From contig NSJX01000088.1 in assembly GCA_002286715.1 (NCBI GenBank), positions 1-64,000 on the forward strand: a stretch of 64,000 bases of DNA, read 5' to 3'. This document shows positions 22,334 to 33,656 of this stretch, in pieces (position 1 is the first letter of the stretch; the number at the start of each line of letters is the position of its first letter). Under the pieces are notes generated by a model, which worked only from the letters and a program-made list of their open reading frames with translations, was not told the DNA's origin and searched no databases. The DNA comes from Dentipellis sp. KUC8613. Its lineage: Eukaryota; Basidiomycota; Agaricomycetes; Russulales; Hericiaceae. A program made the position numbers and the translations under genes.

Positions 22334-24694
22334 TTATGCTTTGTGCGCGGTCTTGCTCATCCCGCGGATCCGCTCTCCGAACTTCCAGAAGAAGAACGGT
22401 CTACACCAATCATCAATCAATTACTATCAGCATCGCGTCTACAGAACGACGGGAAAAAGAACGGGGCACGTACACAGGCGCAAGCGCAAACGCGACGGCC
22501 GCGAGGACGGTGTCGCCCTTGCCGTACCCGAGCGAGTGGAACATCGCCGGTGCGAAGAGCGGGAAGCCGAACCCGGCGAGCGAGCGGAGGAAGGTGGATG
22601 CCGCGAGGGCTGTTGCGTATCATAAGTGAGTGAGCCTGCGAGATGAGTTGCTTGGAAGAGATGTGAGGGGACGCACCGGATGCGGCGAAGAGGGTGAACG
22701 TGTCGATGATGTAGGATTGCAGACTGAGGTTCATGAGGATGATGCTCAAGCCGACGAGGTAGATGCCCTGTGAGGACGTGAGTTAGGAGCAAGAGAGTGT
22801 GAGGTGGAGTGGGGAGTAGAGCACGCACGACGTCGGGTGCGAACCAGAACACGTGGTTCTGTGCCGTCCAGCCTGCGAGCAGCAATCCAGCGGGGAGGAT
22901 GAGCGTCGCGGGCATCATCTGCGCTGCACGAACACCGCCAAATACAACACCATCAGTCCTCGTCTTCACCTCGCAGCAAGTAAGCCATGGTACTACGCAC
23001 GCAATCGGTACTCCGGCCTCGCCACGCCCCCGTTCTTTGCGGTGAAGTACTTGTACGACCGGTCGAGCACGCGCGCGCCGATCTGCGCGCCGGTGAACAG
23101 GCCCAGGCCGAGCGCGATGTAGTGCAGCCCCGCGAGCCCGATCGGCTGGTGGTATGTCTGCTGGAATATCTCGGGCAGGGTCGTGATGAATACTGGTTAT
23201 GCGCCCGCGCTGTGAGTTGACTGCTGGACAAGGAAGGGAGAAGAAGAGGGAGGGAAGACGCACGGTAGAGCAGCCCGTAGAGGAAGGCGGTGTAGATGCT
23301 GATGAGGTCGAGGATCGGCTCGCGCGCGAACATCGCGAAGGGGCGCGTGAGCGCGCGTTGGAGGATTGCTCTCCCGCTGCGCGTGCGGGTCGGGCGCGTC
23401 AGTGGCGAGTTGTCGAAAAGAAGAAAATAAAAATAGGGTGGGGCGTACTTGCGGTCGTCGCTTTCGAAGACGGTGCGGACGCGGGTGTGGGTCCGCTTTT
23501 CTGCGCTGAGGGAGGCGCGGATGGTGGCGGCTTTGCGCTCGAGGAGGACGGGGCCGTAGGCTGGGATGGTGTCAGCCACGCCAGCCGCGGGGGAAATAGA
23601 CAGTGCGCGAGACGTACTCTCTTTCAGAAAGAGCAGACCCATGGCTTGTACGCATGCGTCGGCGATTGTGGTGGCCCAGAACTACCAGAATATGTGAATA
23701 CAGAGAAAATTCAAACGGATTGATGGTACTGACGACCCATCGCCATGTCGAGCGCTCGGCGATCCATGCGCCTGCGACGGGAGCTACAGTAGGTCCTACG
23801 AGAGGCGCGAGCGTGTATATTGCGATTGCCTGTCCACGCTGTTGGGGGTGAAACAGGTCACCGATGACACCGCCGCCGATCTAGGGCACGCTGCATGAGT
23901 TTGGAAATGTAGGAGAGAAGGATGACAGACATACTGAGAGGGGCGCGGAGCCGCCGAGACCGGCGAAGAAACGGAATACTATGAGCTCGGCGGTGTTTTG
24001 TGCGAAACCACAGCCGAGGTTCCATGCTGAAGGGTGCGTGTATGAGCACAATATAAGAGAGGATAACTAGGAAGAAAGGCAGATACCGAAGAACCACATA
24101 TTGGCTATTTGCAGCACGCGTGAGCGACCGTAAATTTCACTCAGAGGGCCCAAGAATAGCGGGCCAATCGCTGTACGAGTTACAGTTTATTTTGGCTCCG
24201 GCTCTGCGGGCAAGGGGCCTACCGTACGCGAGGATGAACACGGAGATGGTCATGGCGGTGACCACTGAGCTTCTGATGCCCATTTCGGATGCAATTTGTG
24301 CGGATGCGGGCGCGACCATGGAAGATGCGATAGGAGAGATGAATGTGAAGGCTGACACGATGGCAATTGCGCCCCATTTTTTTCGGAAAGACCAACTAGA
24401 TTTGACACGTACATATATTAGTTCGAAAGCGCGCCAGAGACTACTAGTGAATGAAGCCTACTTTCTGGGATTTTTAGGATCGTCAGTGCCTTCCCAATTT
24501 ACGATGATGACGGATTCGTCCGAGTCCCCGTCCTGCTCCTGGTCAGCCAAGGAGGGGTGCCGTGGGACTTGCGTGATGTCCTGATCTGAGATTGCCTCTT
24601 TCGAGACATGCCTATCCGGCAAGCCAGCTTCCAAGTCCTCCTTACCCTCGGTCAACGTGCGTGATTCCACGTCGTTTAGGGTGGACGAAGACAT
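22334..24694 (-). CDS. DHA1 major facilitator transporter (MFS3)
   Basis: Thirteen exons (24462-24694, 24223-24395, 24087-24170, 23935-24026, 23734-23880, 23618-23681, 23449-23560, 23264-23376, 23001-23192, 22829-22923, 22677-22767, 22474-22609, 22334-22400) encode 532 aa, the shortest of the six. The N-terminal tail is 77 residues and ends NPRNWSF. Landmarks: SSMVAPASAQ, GPLSEIYGRSRVLQIANMWFF, AWNLGCGFAQNTAE, LAPLVGPTVAPVAGAW, ERSTWRWV, GFGFPLFAPAMF and FGERIRGMSK. It is closest to MFS4, with which it is divergently arranged; the two share the central-loop motif TRVRTVF. Predicted to be a membrane exporter; substrate unknown. Confidence 0.95.
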
Positions 24695-24795
24695 GCCCGC
24701 CGGGTCAGTTGCGCAGCCCTAGCTGTGTCGATGGGGCGAAGAGGTGGTATCTGAAGGAAGAGAAACTCGCACACCGCGGCCCAGGCCATCTGTAC

Positions 24796-24801
24796 TTTAT
24801 A
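24796..24801 (-). promoter_or_regulatory. TATA box of MFS3
   Basis: TATAAA on the minus strand, about 102 bp upstream of the ATG at 24694. Confidence 0.45.
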
Positions 24802-26628
24802 TGACGGCGCAAGTCCAGCAGGAGGCATCATATTGACATTTTGGAGCTCTCGAACCAAAGGGGACCATGACCGACTGCCGTCGGAGCTCTTCCCAGCGGA
24901 ACACTTGCTAGTAGCTCCGGCCGCTTGGCTCGGCCCGTCGCCGCGTCAGAATGGTGACATGTTACAGCGCGCCTTCATGCCAACATGCTACCCACAGGCG
25001 ACTTGAACTTGAAAAGCTCGAGGCTCGAGAGACCTGGCGGTATAGCATGGACCAGCAGTCGCCCAGTCCCATTACAGATACGAGGTATGAAGTTAAACTG
25101 TCTTCTGCTGCGTAAGGTGAGCTATGGCCAGCAGCTTCTTCTAGACAACAGAGGCTTACCGATAACTGTCCGCCAGCTAGGCATATCGAGCTCGACCTCC
25201 CTAAGTCGAGGCTTCCACGACTGGCGCGACCTGAGTCCTGCTCCTGCGCGGTCACAGAGGACGTTTCTGGTCTGACACGCTCGATGTTCGTGTATGCTGG
25301 ACTTTGTTCACGTTGTGCCGCTGGTGGTACAGAAGACGCATGTGGTTGCCTCGACAGCAGCGACGACAGCGACCCTGCCCCGGCAACATCCGAGCATGCT
25401 ATCGCCGGAACCCAGTGAGCAAGCTATACGGTATGTGCTATATATCTCTCATTTGTAGCATTCGCGCCCTGTGTTCAGATTTGACAGCTAACGTAGCTTT
25501 AAAGGCTCGAGAGTCGAACTCAGTGCGATGGCTGGCCTCCATGAGCATGCATAGCTCCTACACGTCTCTCTTCGGATGCCAGTCGCAATCCAGTCAATTA
25601 GTCATGGACGCTTTCCTAGCTGACGAGCTCGCTTCGATACCCAGGATGACATTCCGCATGAACAGGAACCGTCGACTACAATACCGCCATTCTCATCGAA
25701 CGAAGCATTCGTCCACCTATACTCCGTCTTTTCGACGGCGAAGAACTCCGCATGTCTTCAATTGCTCGACGCCAAGCTTCCGAACGTAGATTTAAAGATC
25801 ATGACGTTCTCGTCTGCGAGTTCCCGTCGGGAAGTCTTTTTTGGATGAGGCAGCGCGCCAATTTCAGCAAAGCATCAGGATCCTATCTATGAAGAATAAA
25901 TGAAGACCAGTCGAATGTGCTGAGCGCAACGCAAGGCACAGAGATCGTCGGGGCGATGTCGACCTTTCGTTGATTCTAGAGCGTCGGCTACGAACGACAT
26001 GAAGAATCCGAGGGGAAACCTGCGTGTACATGAGGAGAGGACGTCTGTAGATGGTGCTTCTAATTTATGATCTTATCCTATACTGTGCACTGTAGAGCTA
26101 GCTGGTCCTGTCAATAAGGTTATTTCGATACATGTACACGAAGACATTGCGACTGGAGAGTCGACGCGAACAAATATGAGCCTCCTGGGAGGCGCCAATA
26201 CACAGCTCCCAGGCATATGATCTTTATCTCGAACTCCTGCCCGGGCTACGTACTGACGAGATTGCTTGGCTTTCCCCTGGTTCATGATGGGTGCATATCA
26301 TATCAAACGCGTTACTGTTGGTGGTCTTCGAAGATATTCACCTTGAACCTACCCGCTTGTTTAGTGAAATGTGTATGCGAATGTACAATCACAAGTTAGA
26401 ATCTTTGCCGTCCAATATGAAAACGAGAGCGCTTTCAACGACGTACATCATATACTCGCGATCGTCGAGGACAGTGACGACGCGCGGCGGCGCGCGACCG
26501 GGGCGTCCGGAACCGAGCCGAGCGTTCCGCTGGAAGCGACCGCCGACGGCTGCGCTCACCAGTTCCCTCGACGTCGGTGGGTGTCTTTATGATTCGAGAG
26601 CGGACACCACGATGCCTCGCACCCTCGC
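24802..26628. other. Divergent intergenic region between MFS3 and MFS4
   Basis: About 1.8 kb with no recognisable gene or repeat. It contains the upstream regions of both transporters. Confidence 0.5.
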
Positions 26629-26636
26629 ATATATAG
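26629..26636 (+). promoter_or_regulatory. TATA box of MFS4
   Basis: CATATATAG lies about 110 bp upstream of the ATG at 26743. Confidence 0.45.
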
Positions 26637-26742
26637 CAGTTTGGTCAGGGTTGCAGTGCGCGTATTTTTCCTCCTTTGAGCCGCTCACGCGACTCCATCG
26701 CTCGAGCTCCATCCCGTCGGCATCCGCTCAACCGACCCGGGT

Positions 26743-29079
26743 ATGTCTTTGCCTACCGCTAACGACCCGGATGCGCGCACCTTGAACGAGGAGAAGGATC
26801 TCGAGAAAGGGTCTCGATCCGGACATGTATCGTTGGAGTTGGTCGAGGGCCAGGACTCCAGGCGCACTTCGAGCCCGAGACCCCCGCCCACTGACGAGAA
26901 GAAGGCATCGGCGGCAGTCAACGAGGAGGAGAGCGAAGGCGAGTCGATCATTGTCGTCGACTGGGAGAGTGCCGACGATCCCGCCAATCCAAGAAAGTAG
27001 GTCGTGTGTTGTTCTCAACGTTATGCGTCTCGGCTAACCTGCGTTGTGCATTCACCCAGTTGGTCCTTCAAGAAAAAATGGGGTGCGATCGCCATCGTCT
27101 CTGCGTTCACGTTCATTTCACCCATCTCCTCCTCCATGGTCGCCCCCGCATCCGACCAAATTGCCGCCCAAATGGGAATCACTAGTTCGGTGGTCATTGC
27201 CATGACTATCTCCACCTTCGTCCTCGCATACGGTACGTTTCTTTCCCTCTATCGGCCCATTCGTGTGTAACGGATTGTCCAGCGTTTGGCCCACTATTTT
27301 TGGGACCGCTGAGCGAGATTTACGGCCGCTCGCGGGTCCTCCAGATCGCAAATATGTGGTTTTTCGGTATCTATCTTTCTTTCCACTCACCTGTCCTTGG
27401 TTCTTATGGTACACCCCTCAGCGTGGAATCTCGGCTGTGGCTTTGCCCAAAATACCGCAGAGCTCATCGTCTTCCGCTTCTTTGCCGGTCTAGGCGGCTC
27501 CGCTCCGCTCTCTGTACGTCCGTCGCATCCCCACAATGTCCTTTCACTCACAGTTTCCCCAGATCGGTGGTGGTGTCATTGGTGACTTGTTCCAGCCACA
27601 CCAACGAGGACAAGCGATCGCGATATACTCGCTTGCACCTCTCGTAGGACCGGTTGTGGCTCCCGTGGCGGGCGCATGGATCGCCGAGCGCTCGACATGG
27701 CGATGGGTTGTAAGTTTGATCTACCTTCTCCCTGGCATTTCTCTTGACCGAATATGTCTGGACCTGCAGTTCTGGGCGACCACTATCGTCGACGCCTGCG
27801 TGCAACTGATGGGGATCCTCTTCCTGAAAGAATGTGCGCCCTATCTTACCTTCCCTCTCCGCGCTGTTTGACACCCCCATGTCACTCAGCATACGCACCT
27901 GTGCTTCTCGAGCGCAAAGCCGTCGCCATCCGTGCCGGGTTGAGCGAAGAACAAAGAGCATATACCCGCGTCCGCACCGTCTTCGACGGCAACGCCGCCC
28001 GAGAGTGCGTCCCGGCTCCCCCTCTGACCTCGTTGGATTCGGAAGCTGACGCGGCTTTTGTAGCTGGAAATCCCTTCTCCAACGCGCCCTCGTGCGCCCG
28101 TTCGCGATGTTCTTTCACGAGCCCATCCTCGTCCTCATCAGCATCTACACCGCGTTCGTGTACGGGCTGCTCTACCGTGCGTACCCTGTAGTGCCGACTC
28201 CTCGACGCGCACTTACATATATGTTTGACCCTCGGCGACAGTCTTCATCACGACGCTCCCGAGCATCTTCCAGGGCACGTACCATCAGGAAATAGGCGTC
28301 GCGGGGCTGCACTATATCGCGCTCGGCTTGGGCCTGTTCAGCGGTGCGCAGATCGGCGCGCGCGTGCTCGATAGGACGTACAGGTATTTTACGGCGAGGA
28401 ACGGGGGAGTGGCGAAGCCCGAGTTCAGGCTGCGTGAGTGCCGCTCCGCAGTGTTATATGCCGCTGCCAGTAGAAGCTGACACCTGGGTGGAATACAGCG
28501 ACGATGATGCCCGCGACGCTCATCCTCCCCGCGGGATTGCTGATCACGGGTTGGACGGCGCAGCACCGCGTCTTTTGGATCGTGCCGGACATCGTGCGTC
28601 CCCTTCTCTCCCTATTGCCGTACACCGCGCCTCATGCGCCGTTCTGCAGGGCATCTACATGGTCGGAATCAGCATCATCTTTACCAACCTCTGCCTGCAG
28701 TCGTTCATCATCGACACCTTCACGCTATACGCCGCATCCGGTACGTCGCCGCTCCTTGATCCAAGATTCACAGCTGCCTGCTCACCTTTTCCGCTGTATG
28801 TATATAGCGCTCGCCGCGTCGTCCTTCTTCCGATCCATCGCCGGCTTCGGATTCCCGCTCTTCGCGCCTGCGATGTTCAGCGCGCTTGGGTTCGGAAAGG
28901 GCGATACCATCCTTGCGGCGTTTGCGCTGCTCCTTGCACCTGTGTATGTACCGCCGCTTCTTGTCGATTGCGTGGGGTGGTGCTGATGCTGATGCTGAAT
29001 GTGTTTTTGCAGACCGTTGTTCTTCTGGAAGTATGGCGAGAGGATACGCGGGATGAGCAAGATGGCGCGCAAGGCGTGA
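26743..29079 (+). CDS. DHA1 major facilitator transporter (MFS4)
   Basis: Thirteen exons (26743-26996, 27060-27232, 27283-27366, 27422-27513, 27563-27709, 27770-27833, 27890-28004, 28064-28176, 28242-28433, 28499-28593, 28650-28740, 28808-28943, 29013-29079) encode 540 aa. The N-terminal tail ends DDPANPRNWSF. Landmarks: SSSMVAPASDQ, GPLSEIYGRSRVLQ, AWNLGCGFAQNTAE, LAPLVGPVVAPVAGAW, GLHYIALGLGLFSGAQ, GFGFPLFAPAMFSALGFGKGD and YGERIRGMSKMARKA. It is most like MFS3. Its last two exons and 3' flank were copied to 32929-33300 by the duplication that made MFS6. Predicted plasma-membrane proton-coupled exporter; substrate unknown. Confidence 0.95.
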
Positions 29080-29739
29080 TACGTGGTGAATTGGCGAAGG
29101 GAAGCACATGTTGTGCTGGTCGTCTGCTGCTAGTCTATGCTGGTGGCATGTCCTGCACCATGGTAGCGGCGAGAGGGGCCAAGGGCGGGCAGGGAGCCTT
29201 GAGCATCTCCGATATACTATATACCCATGAGTGTTAATACGTAGACATCACATCATACCTGCACATGCATTACAGTCGTTCGTTTACATTTTTAGTTGCT
29301 TGAGCTTGCTGAGGTCTGGGTTCGGTGGTGAGCGGGTAAGCTGACTTCAGTGGCCGGTGAGGTTGTAGGTTGGGGCTACCTGAACGATAGGGCGTGAACG
29401 AGAATGGATCGAGGAGGAAGGGATACGGATGCGGGTGCGTGGCGAATGCGGGGGTGGTGACATGCAAGATAGGACCGGTAGTGGAAATTATTGATGGAGA
29501 TTCTAGATCGAAAGAGTAGTACGGAAAATTGAAAAGAAAAAGGGACGCACCAACGACGTCCTCAACGAGCGCTCCCATAGGGGCAGAAGGGCCAATCAGT
29601 ATTACATTTGAACCTAGAAACATACAGTAAACGAGAAATCCGTCTATCATCCGAAAGTGTCCCGTCAGTCCACTAGCATCCAGAGGTATCCGAGCCACCA
29701 CCTGTACTACAGCGTCCCGCGTCATGACGTCGTAGCACT
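29080..29739. other. Intergenic between convergent MFS4 and MFS5
   Basis: No gene. The stretch is homologous to about 33136-33656 (for example the GAGC-TCTCC-(A/G)TATACTATAT block and the AACCTAGAAACATACAGTAAA block), marking it as part of the duplicated unit. Confidence 0.7.
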
Positions 29740-32049
29740 CTAGCTCTTGCGCGCATGCCGGCTCATGCCGCGTATCCGTTCGCCGTAGATCCAGAAGAGG
29801 TATGGCCTGGATATGGATATGAACGCGGGTCAGCGAACGACGGGGGTGCGAGTGTGACTGTGAGCGGGACTCACACGGGTGCAATGGCGAAGGCGACGGC
29901 GGCGAGGATGGTGTCTCCTTTGCCGAATCCAAGGGCATTGAACATCGTCGGCGCGAAGAGCGGGAATCCGAAGCCGGCCATGGAGCGCAGGAACGTCGTA
30001 GCGGCAATGGCTGTGGCAAAGACATATTAATAATCCTAATTGAGAAAAATCGCTAGGGACGTTGTGCTCACCGGAGGCGGAGTACAGCGTGAACGCATCG
30101 ATGACGTATGTTTGCAGACTCAGCATGTTCAAGACGACTCCAGTGCCGACCAACGTGATTCCCTGCAAAGCAGTCGTAAGCAGAGCTCGTGTCCGCGGTA
30201 AGGAGGCACTCACGATGTCCGGCACGATCCAGAATACGTGCTTCTGCGCAGTCCATCCGTTGATGAGCAGGCCGGCAGGGATGAGGACCGTTCCAGGATA
30301 CATCGTTGCTATTCAGACGTGTTCATTGTTAAGTAAAATGACGGCCGGAGGTAGAGTGACGACTTACGGAGCCGAAACTCGGGCTTGCCTACGCCGCCGT
30401 TGCGCTTCGACAAGCCCTTGTAACTCCGGTCTAACACTCGTGCGCCTACTTGCGTACCGAAGAAGAGCCCGACGCCCAGTGCGAGGTAATGCAATCCTGC
30501 GATGCCGATCGACTCATGGTAGGAGCCCTGGTATATGCTGGGCAATGTGGTGATAAACACTGCGCATGCCAAAAGTCAGAAAGGGAAGTTGGAGAAAGCG
30601 AGGGATCGTCCGCACAGTACAACAGGCCGTAGACGAAGGCCATGTAGACGCCGAAAAGCTGCACAATTGGCTCCGTCATGAACAACTGGACGGGCCTTAT
30701 GAGCGACTTTCGCAGGATTTTCCTCCAGCTGAATAGCGCAGGTTGGGGGTGGTGAGTAGCCCATTCGAGATACGATGTGATTCGCGAAAGACGCACTCGC
30801 GATTTCCGTCCTCGTAGATCGTGCGCACAGACGTTCGTTTCTGGGTCTCCTGGTCTAGCAACGCTGTGATTTTCTTCGCCTTTCGCTCCAGAAGGACAGG
30901 CGCAAAGGCTGATTCGTGTAAGCGTGTCCTCCAGAACTCTATCGGGTAAAATGGTGCTCACTCTCTTTCAGAAACAGTAGTCCTAGCATTTGTACACACC
31001 CGTCCGCGATACTCGTGGCCCGAAACTGCAAAGATTGAAGTCAGTCGGTATCGTCAACGTCGAAAGAACTCCTACTCACGACCCACTGCCACTGAGACAG
31101 CTGGGCAATCCATGCGCCTACAATGGGTCCAATAACAGGTCCGATAAGCGGGGCAAGCGTGTATATAGCAATCGCCTGTCCGCGCTCTGCCGCCGTAAAC
31201 ATGTCTGCTATAACCCCTCCGGAGACCTGGGATGTACTCTGTTGGTATGTACATTGGTATACGGGAGGATTAGAGGTGCTCACAGAGAGAGGCGCAGATC
31301 CCCCGAGACCGGCGAGGAATCGGAAGATGATAAGTTCAGCAGTGCTTGTGGCAAATGCGCATCCAATATTCCAAGCTACAGCGGGCACTGTCAGTGAAAC
31401 ATGCCAGGTCTGCAGGTGCGAAACGGGACCGACCGAGAAACCATAAATTTGCGAGTTGTAGTACCCGTGAACGGCCATATATCTCGCTCAGCGGGCTCAG
31501 AATCAACGGACCAAAAGCTACGTGTCCGTATGATTAGAACCAGTGGTTCTATAAAGATCAAAGAGTCCTCACCATAGGCAAGCACAAAAATGGAGGTCAT
31601 CATCGCGATAACGACGGTGCTCTCTACGCCAAATTCCCGCGCAATCTGCTCCGAAGCGGGGGCCATTGCTGATGACACGACGGGGGAGATGAACGTGAAT
31701 GCGGAGACGATTGCCGTTGCGCCCCATTTCTGTCGCAACGTCCAGCTATGGCGCATCTGTGAGCCCTGCCATTAGCAGATAGGTCGGCATGATAGATTGC
31801 TTACTTCCTGGGGTTGGCGGGATCGTCAGGTCCGTCCCAATCCACAATAATGATGTTCGGGTCGTCTGCGACGGCTGCCTGGGAAGTGCGCTCCTTGCCC
31901 TTGTCTATTGTGGATTCTCGGCGTAAATCCTGATCGGCTGCCACGGTCTCCGCATCGTCTATGGAAGGTCGCCCTGCTTCCAAGTCGCCATTCCTCGTGG
32001 AGTTGGAAATTACTTCCCCGGAGTGCGCCTTCTCTTCGTGAGTGGCCAT
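29740..32049 (-). CDS. DHA1 major facilitator transporter (MFS5)
   Basis: Thirteen exons (31805-32049, 31573-31745, 31434-31517, 31284-31375, 31080-31226, 30962-31025, 30797-30908, 30616-30728, 30368-30559, 30214-30308, 30072-30162, 29875-30010, 29740-29806) give 536 aa, the same length exon by exon as MFS6. The start (MATHEEK) is the ATG that aligns with MFS6 rather than the upstream in-frame ATG. Landmarks: DDPANPRNWTLRQKW, VVSSAMAPASEQ, SPLSEIYGRSRVLQLANLWFLA, LAPLIGPVIGPIVGAW, QWQWV, GFGFPLFAPTMFNALGFGKGD and YGERIRGMSRHARKS. TM1 reads SSAMAPA where the other group has SSSMVAPA. Predicted exporter; substrate unknown. Confidence 0.95.
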
Positions 32050-32121
32050 TTTGAGGAAGAGGGATGGGTGAATGAGCGTAAGGAGCGATATGACGACGGA
32101 CTGATTCGCATGCTGCGCTGG

Positions 32122-32128
32122 TATATGT
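32122..32128 (-). promoter_or_regulatory. TATA-like element of MFS5
   Basis: CATATAC on the minus strand, about 75 bp upstream of the ATG; a related CATATAC is present at the equivalent place before MFS6 (about 36044-36052). Confidence 0.35.
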
Positions 32129-32235
32129 AGCAGCAGCAGCACTCGGGTAAACGGCTATGCTATGGAAGATTGTCAGCATTGCACAATCATCGAAGGTGGG
32201 CCTGGGGAATGTGGCCATCTTGCATACTAACTGTT

Positions 32236-32591
32236 GTTGGAACCCATGGACGCCGAAAGGCAAACCACCGTGAAGTCATGGTGACCTTATCTTATCTTAC
32301 TATACTCGCTATCGAACTGATTAGATATGTGGCTTGGTACTGTACAGTTCCAAGCCACCGCGCGCGCTGAGACATAGCGTGCGCGATCGGACCGAAAGCT
32401 CCTCAGTGATTTATCCCCATCACTGAGGTGAGCTTCTACGCTTCTCGATCGTAGATACGACATGTAACTAACGAGCACACAGAGACGCGACCCGCGCGTC
32501 CTACTAGGTACATACATATCCATATAGTGATTTATCCCCATCACTGAGAGACGCGACCCGCGCGTCCTACTAGGAGGTTACCCGTTTCAAC
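32236..32591. mobile_element. 356 bp insertion with short TIRs and 7 bp target duplication
   Basis: AACTGTT is repeated at 32229-32235 and 32592-32598. The enclosed 356 bp starts GTTGGAAC and ends GTTTCAAC (7 of 8 inverted match). Removing it and one AACTGTT leaves a 22 bp join that is co-linear and equal in length to the paralogous site at 36147-36168, an empty site. The insert contains several hairpins (for example TGGCTTGG..CCAAGCCA) and an internal duplication (see the repeat below). No ORF, so probably a non-autonomous DNA transposon. Confidence 0.65.
32402..32574. repeat. Internal repeats of the 356 bp insertion
   Basis: A palindromic unit AGTGATTTATCCCCATCACT occurs at about 32404 and 32526, and the unit AGAGACGCGACCCGCGCGTC (continuing CTACTAGG) occurs at about 32481 and 32547. 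Confidence 0.85.
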
Positions 32592-32598
32592 AACTGTT

Positions 32599-32928
32599 TA
32601 TCTGGTCATTGCAATAAAGACTGCCCCGAAGGCGGGGGCTTCGCACCCTATCCGTTGGATGTGCACCCAGTGCACGCCCAAGGGTTTTTCGATTGCGCAT
32701 CGACACGGGGGACTTTGAGGGAGTCGGCGGCGTGGTTTTGAGGACAGTGTCCAGCGACGGAGGAGAGCGTGCCGCGGCCGACGCTGAGACGTTCTGGTTC
32801 CCGTCGGACCCTACGGAGCTCGCGCCGGCGTGTCGGCAACCGTGTGTACATCATGCGCGAATAAGGCCGACCTCGCCACACAGTCATCTTCAATGGCTCC
32901 CCGGACATATTTATCGAAAAAAAGGCGA
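32599..32928. other. Distal upstream region of MFS5, duplicated
   Basis: Blocks here (TCTGCCCCGAAG-like, GCCGCGGCCGACGCTG, CCGGCGTGT) recur in the same order at about 36170-36420 upstream of MFS6. No gene seen. Confidence 0.7.
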
Positions 32929-33135
32929 AGTCGGAATCCGCTCTTCGCGCCTGCGATGCTCGGCGCGCTTGGATTCGGAAAGGCCGATATTATACTTACA
33001 GTATTTGCGCTGCTCCCTGCACCTGTGTCGATTCCGTGGGGTGATGGCGCGTGCCATTTTGCAGAACCGTGCTCTTCTGGAGATATGGCGAGAGAAGTCG
33101 CGGAGCAGATGGCGCACACGGATAGCGGCGTTCAG
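32929..33135 (+). pseudogene. Truncated 3' fragment of an MFS4-like transporter
   Basis: Homologous to exon 12, intron 12 and exon 13 of MFS4 (28855-29079). The frame reads PLFAPAMLGALGFGK then ADIILTVFALLPAPV, followed by a shortened intron still ending TTTTGCAG, then PVLFW-YGER. The upstream eleven exons are absent and the last exon has lost its reading frame near the position of GMSK, so no functional transporter can be made. The downstream flank also matches that of MFS4. It is the leftover of the tandem duplication that created MFS5/MFS6. Confidence 0.88.
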
Positions 33136-33656
33136 AAGTACGTTGTGTGTTGGTCGTCTGCTGACAGTCCATGCTGGCGGTATGTCCTGCTCTTTACGGT
33201 CGACGAAGGTTGGCAGGGAGGGTTCTTGAGCCTCTCCAGTATACTATATGCCTATTAGCGTCTTCATGCAGACATCAACTCATACATGCACAACGCATTG
33301 CAATCGTTCGTCTGCCAATCTGTCCCCTGAGCCCGCCGAGCCCGCGGTTTGGTGGGGCTTCGACGTCTCGATCAATCCGGCGGGCTTCGATGGTCGGCCG
33401 AACCGCGCCCTGGGGCTGGATCGGAAGAGTAGTGCGGGGAATCATGAAGACAGAACCAAAATGGACGACGCACCGGCTGAATCCTCAGTGAGCGCACCCA
33501 TAGGGGGAGAAAGGCTAATCAGCATTATATTTGAACCTAGAAACATACAGTAAATGAGAAATCCGTCTATCCGAAAGCGTCCCATTAGTCCACTGGCATC
33601 CACATATATCTCCACTTGTCCGAGAGCGTTCCGTTGCGTCATGAGGTCATAGCATC
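33136..33656. other. Duplicated intergenic segment between the pseudogene and MFS6
   Basis: Counterpart of 29080-29739. No gene. Confidence 0.7.

Noticed and set aside
32049..32142. Upstream in-frame ATG for MFS5 giving a longer hydrophobic N-terminus
   Set aside because: The ATG at 32049 aligns with the start of MFS6, and the extension would place a hydrophobic leader before a normally cytosolic acidic tail.
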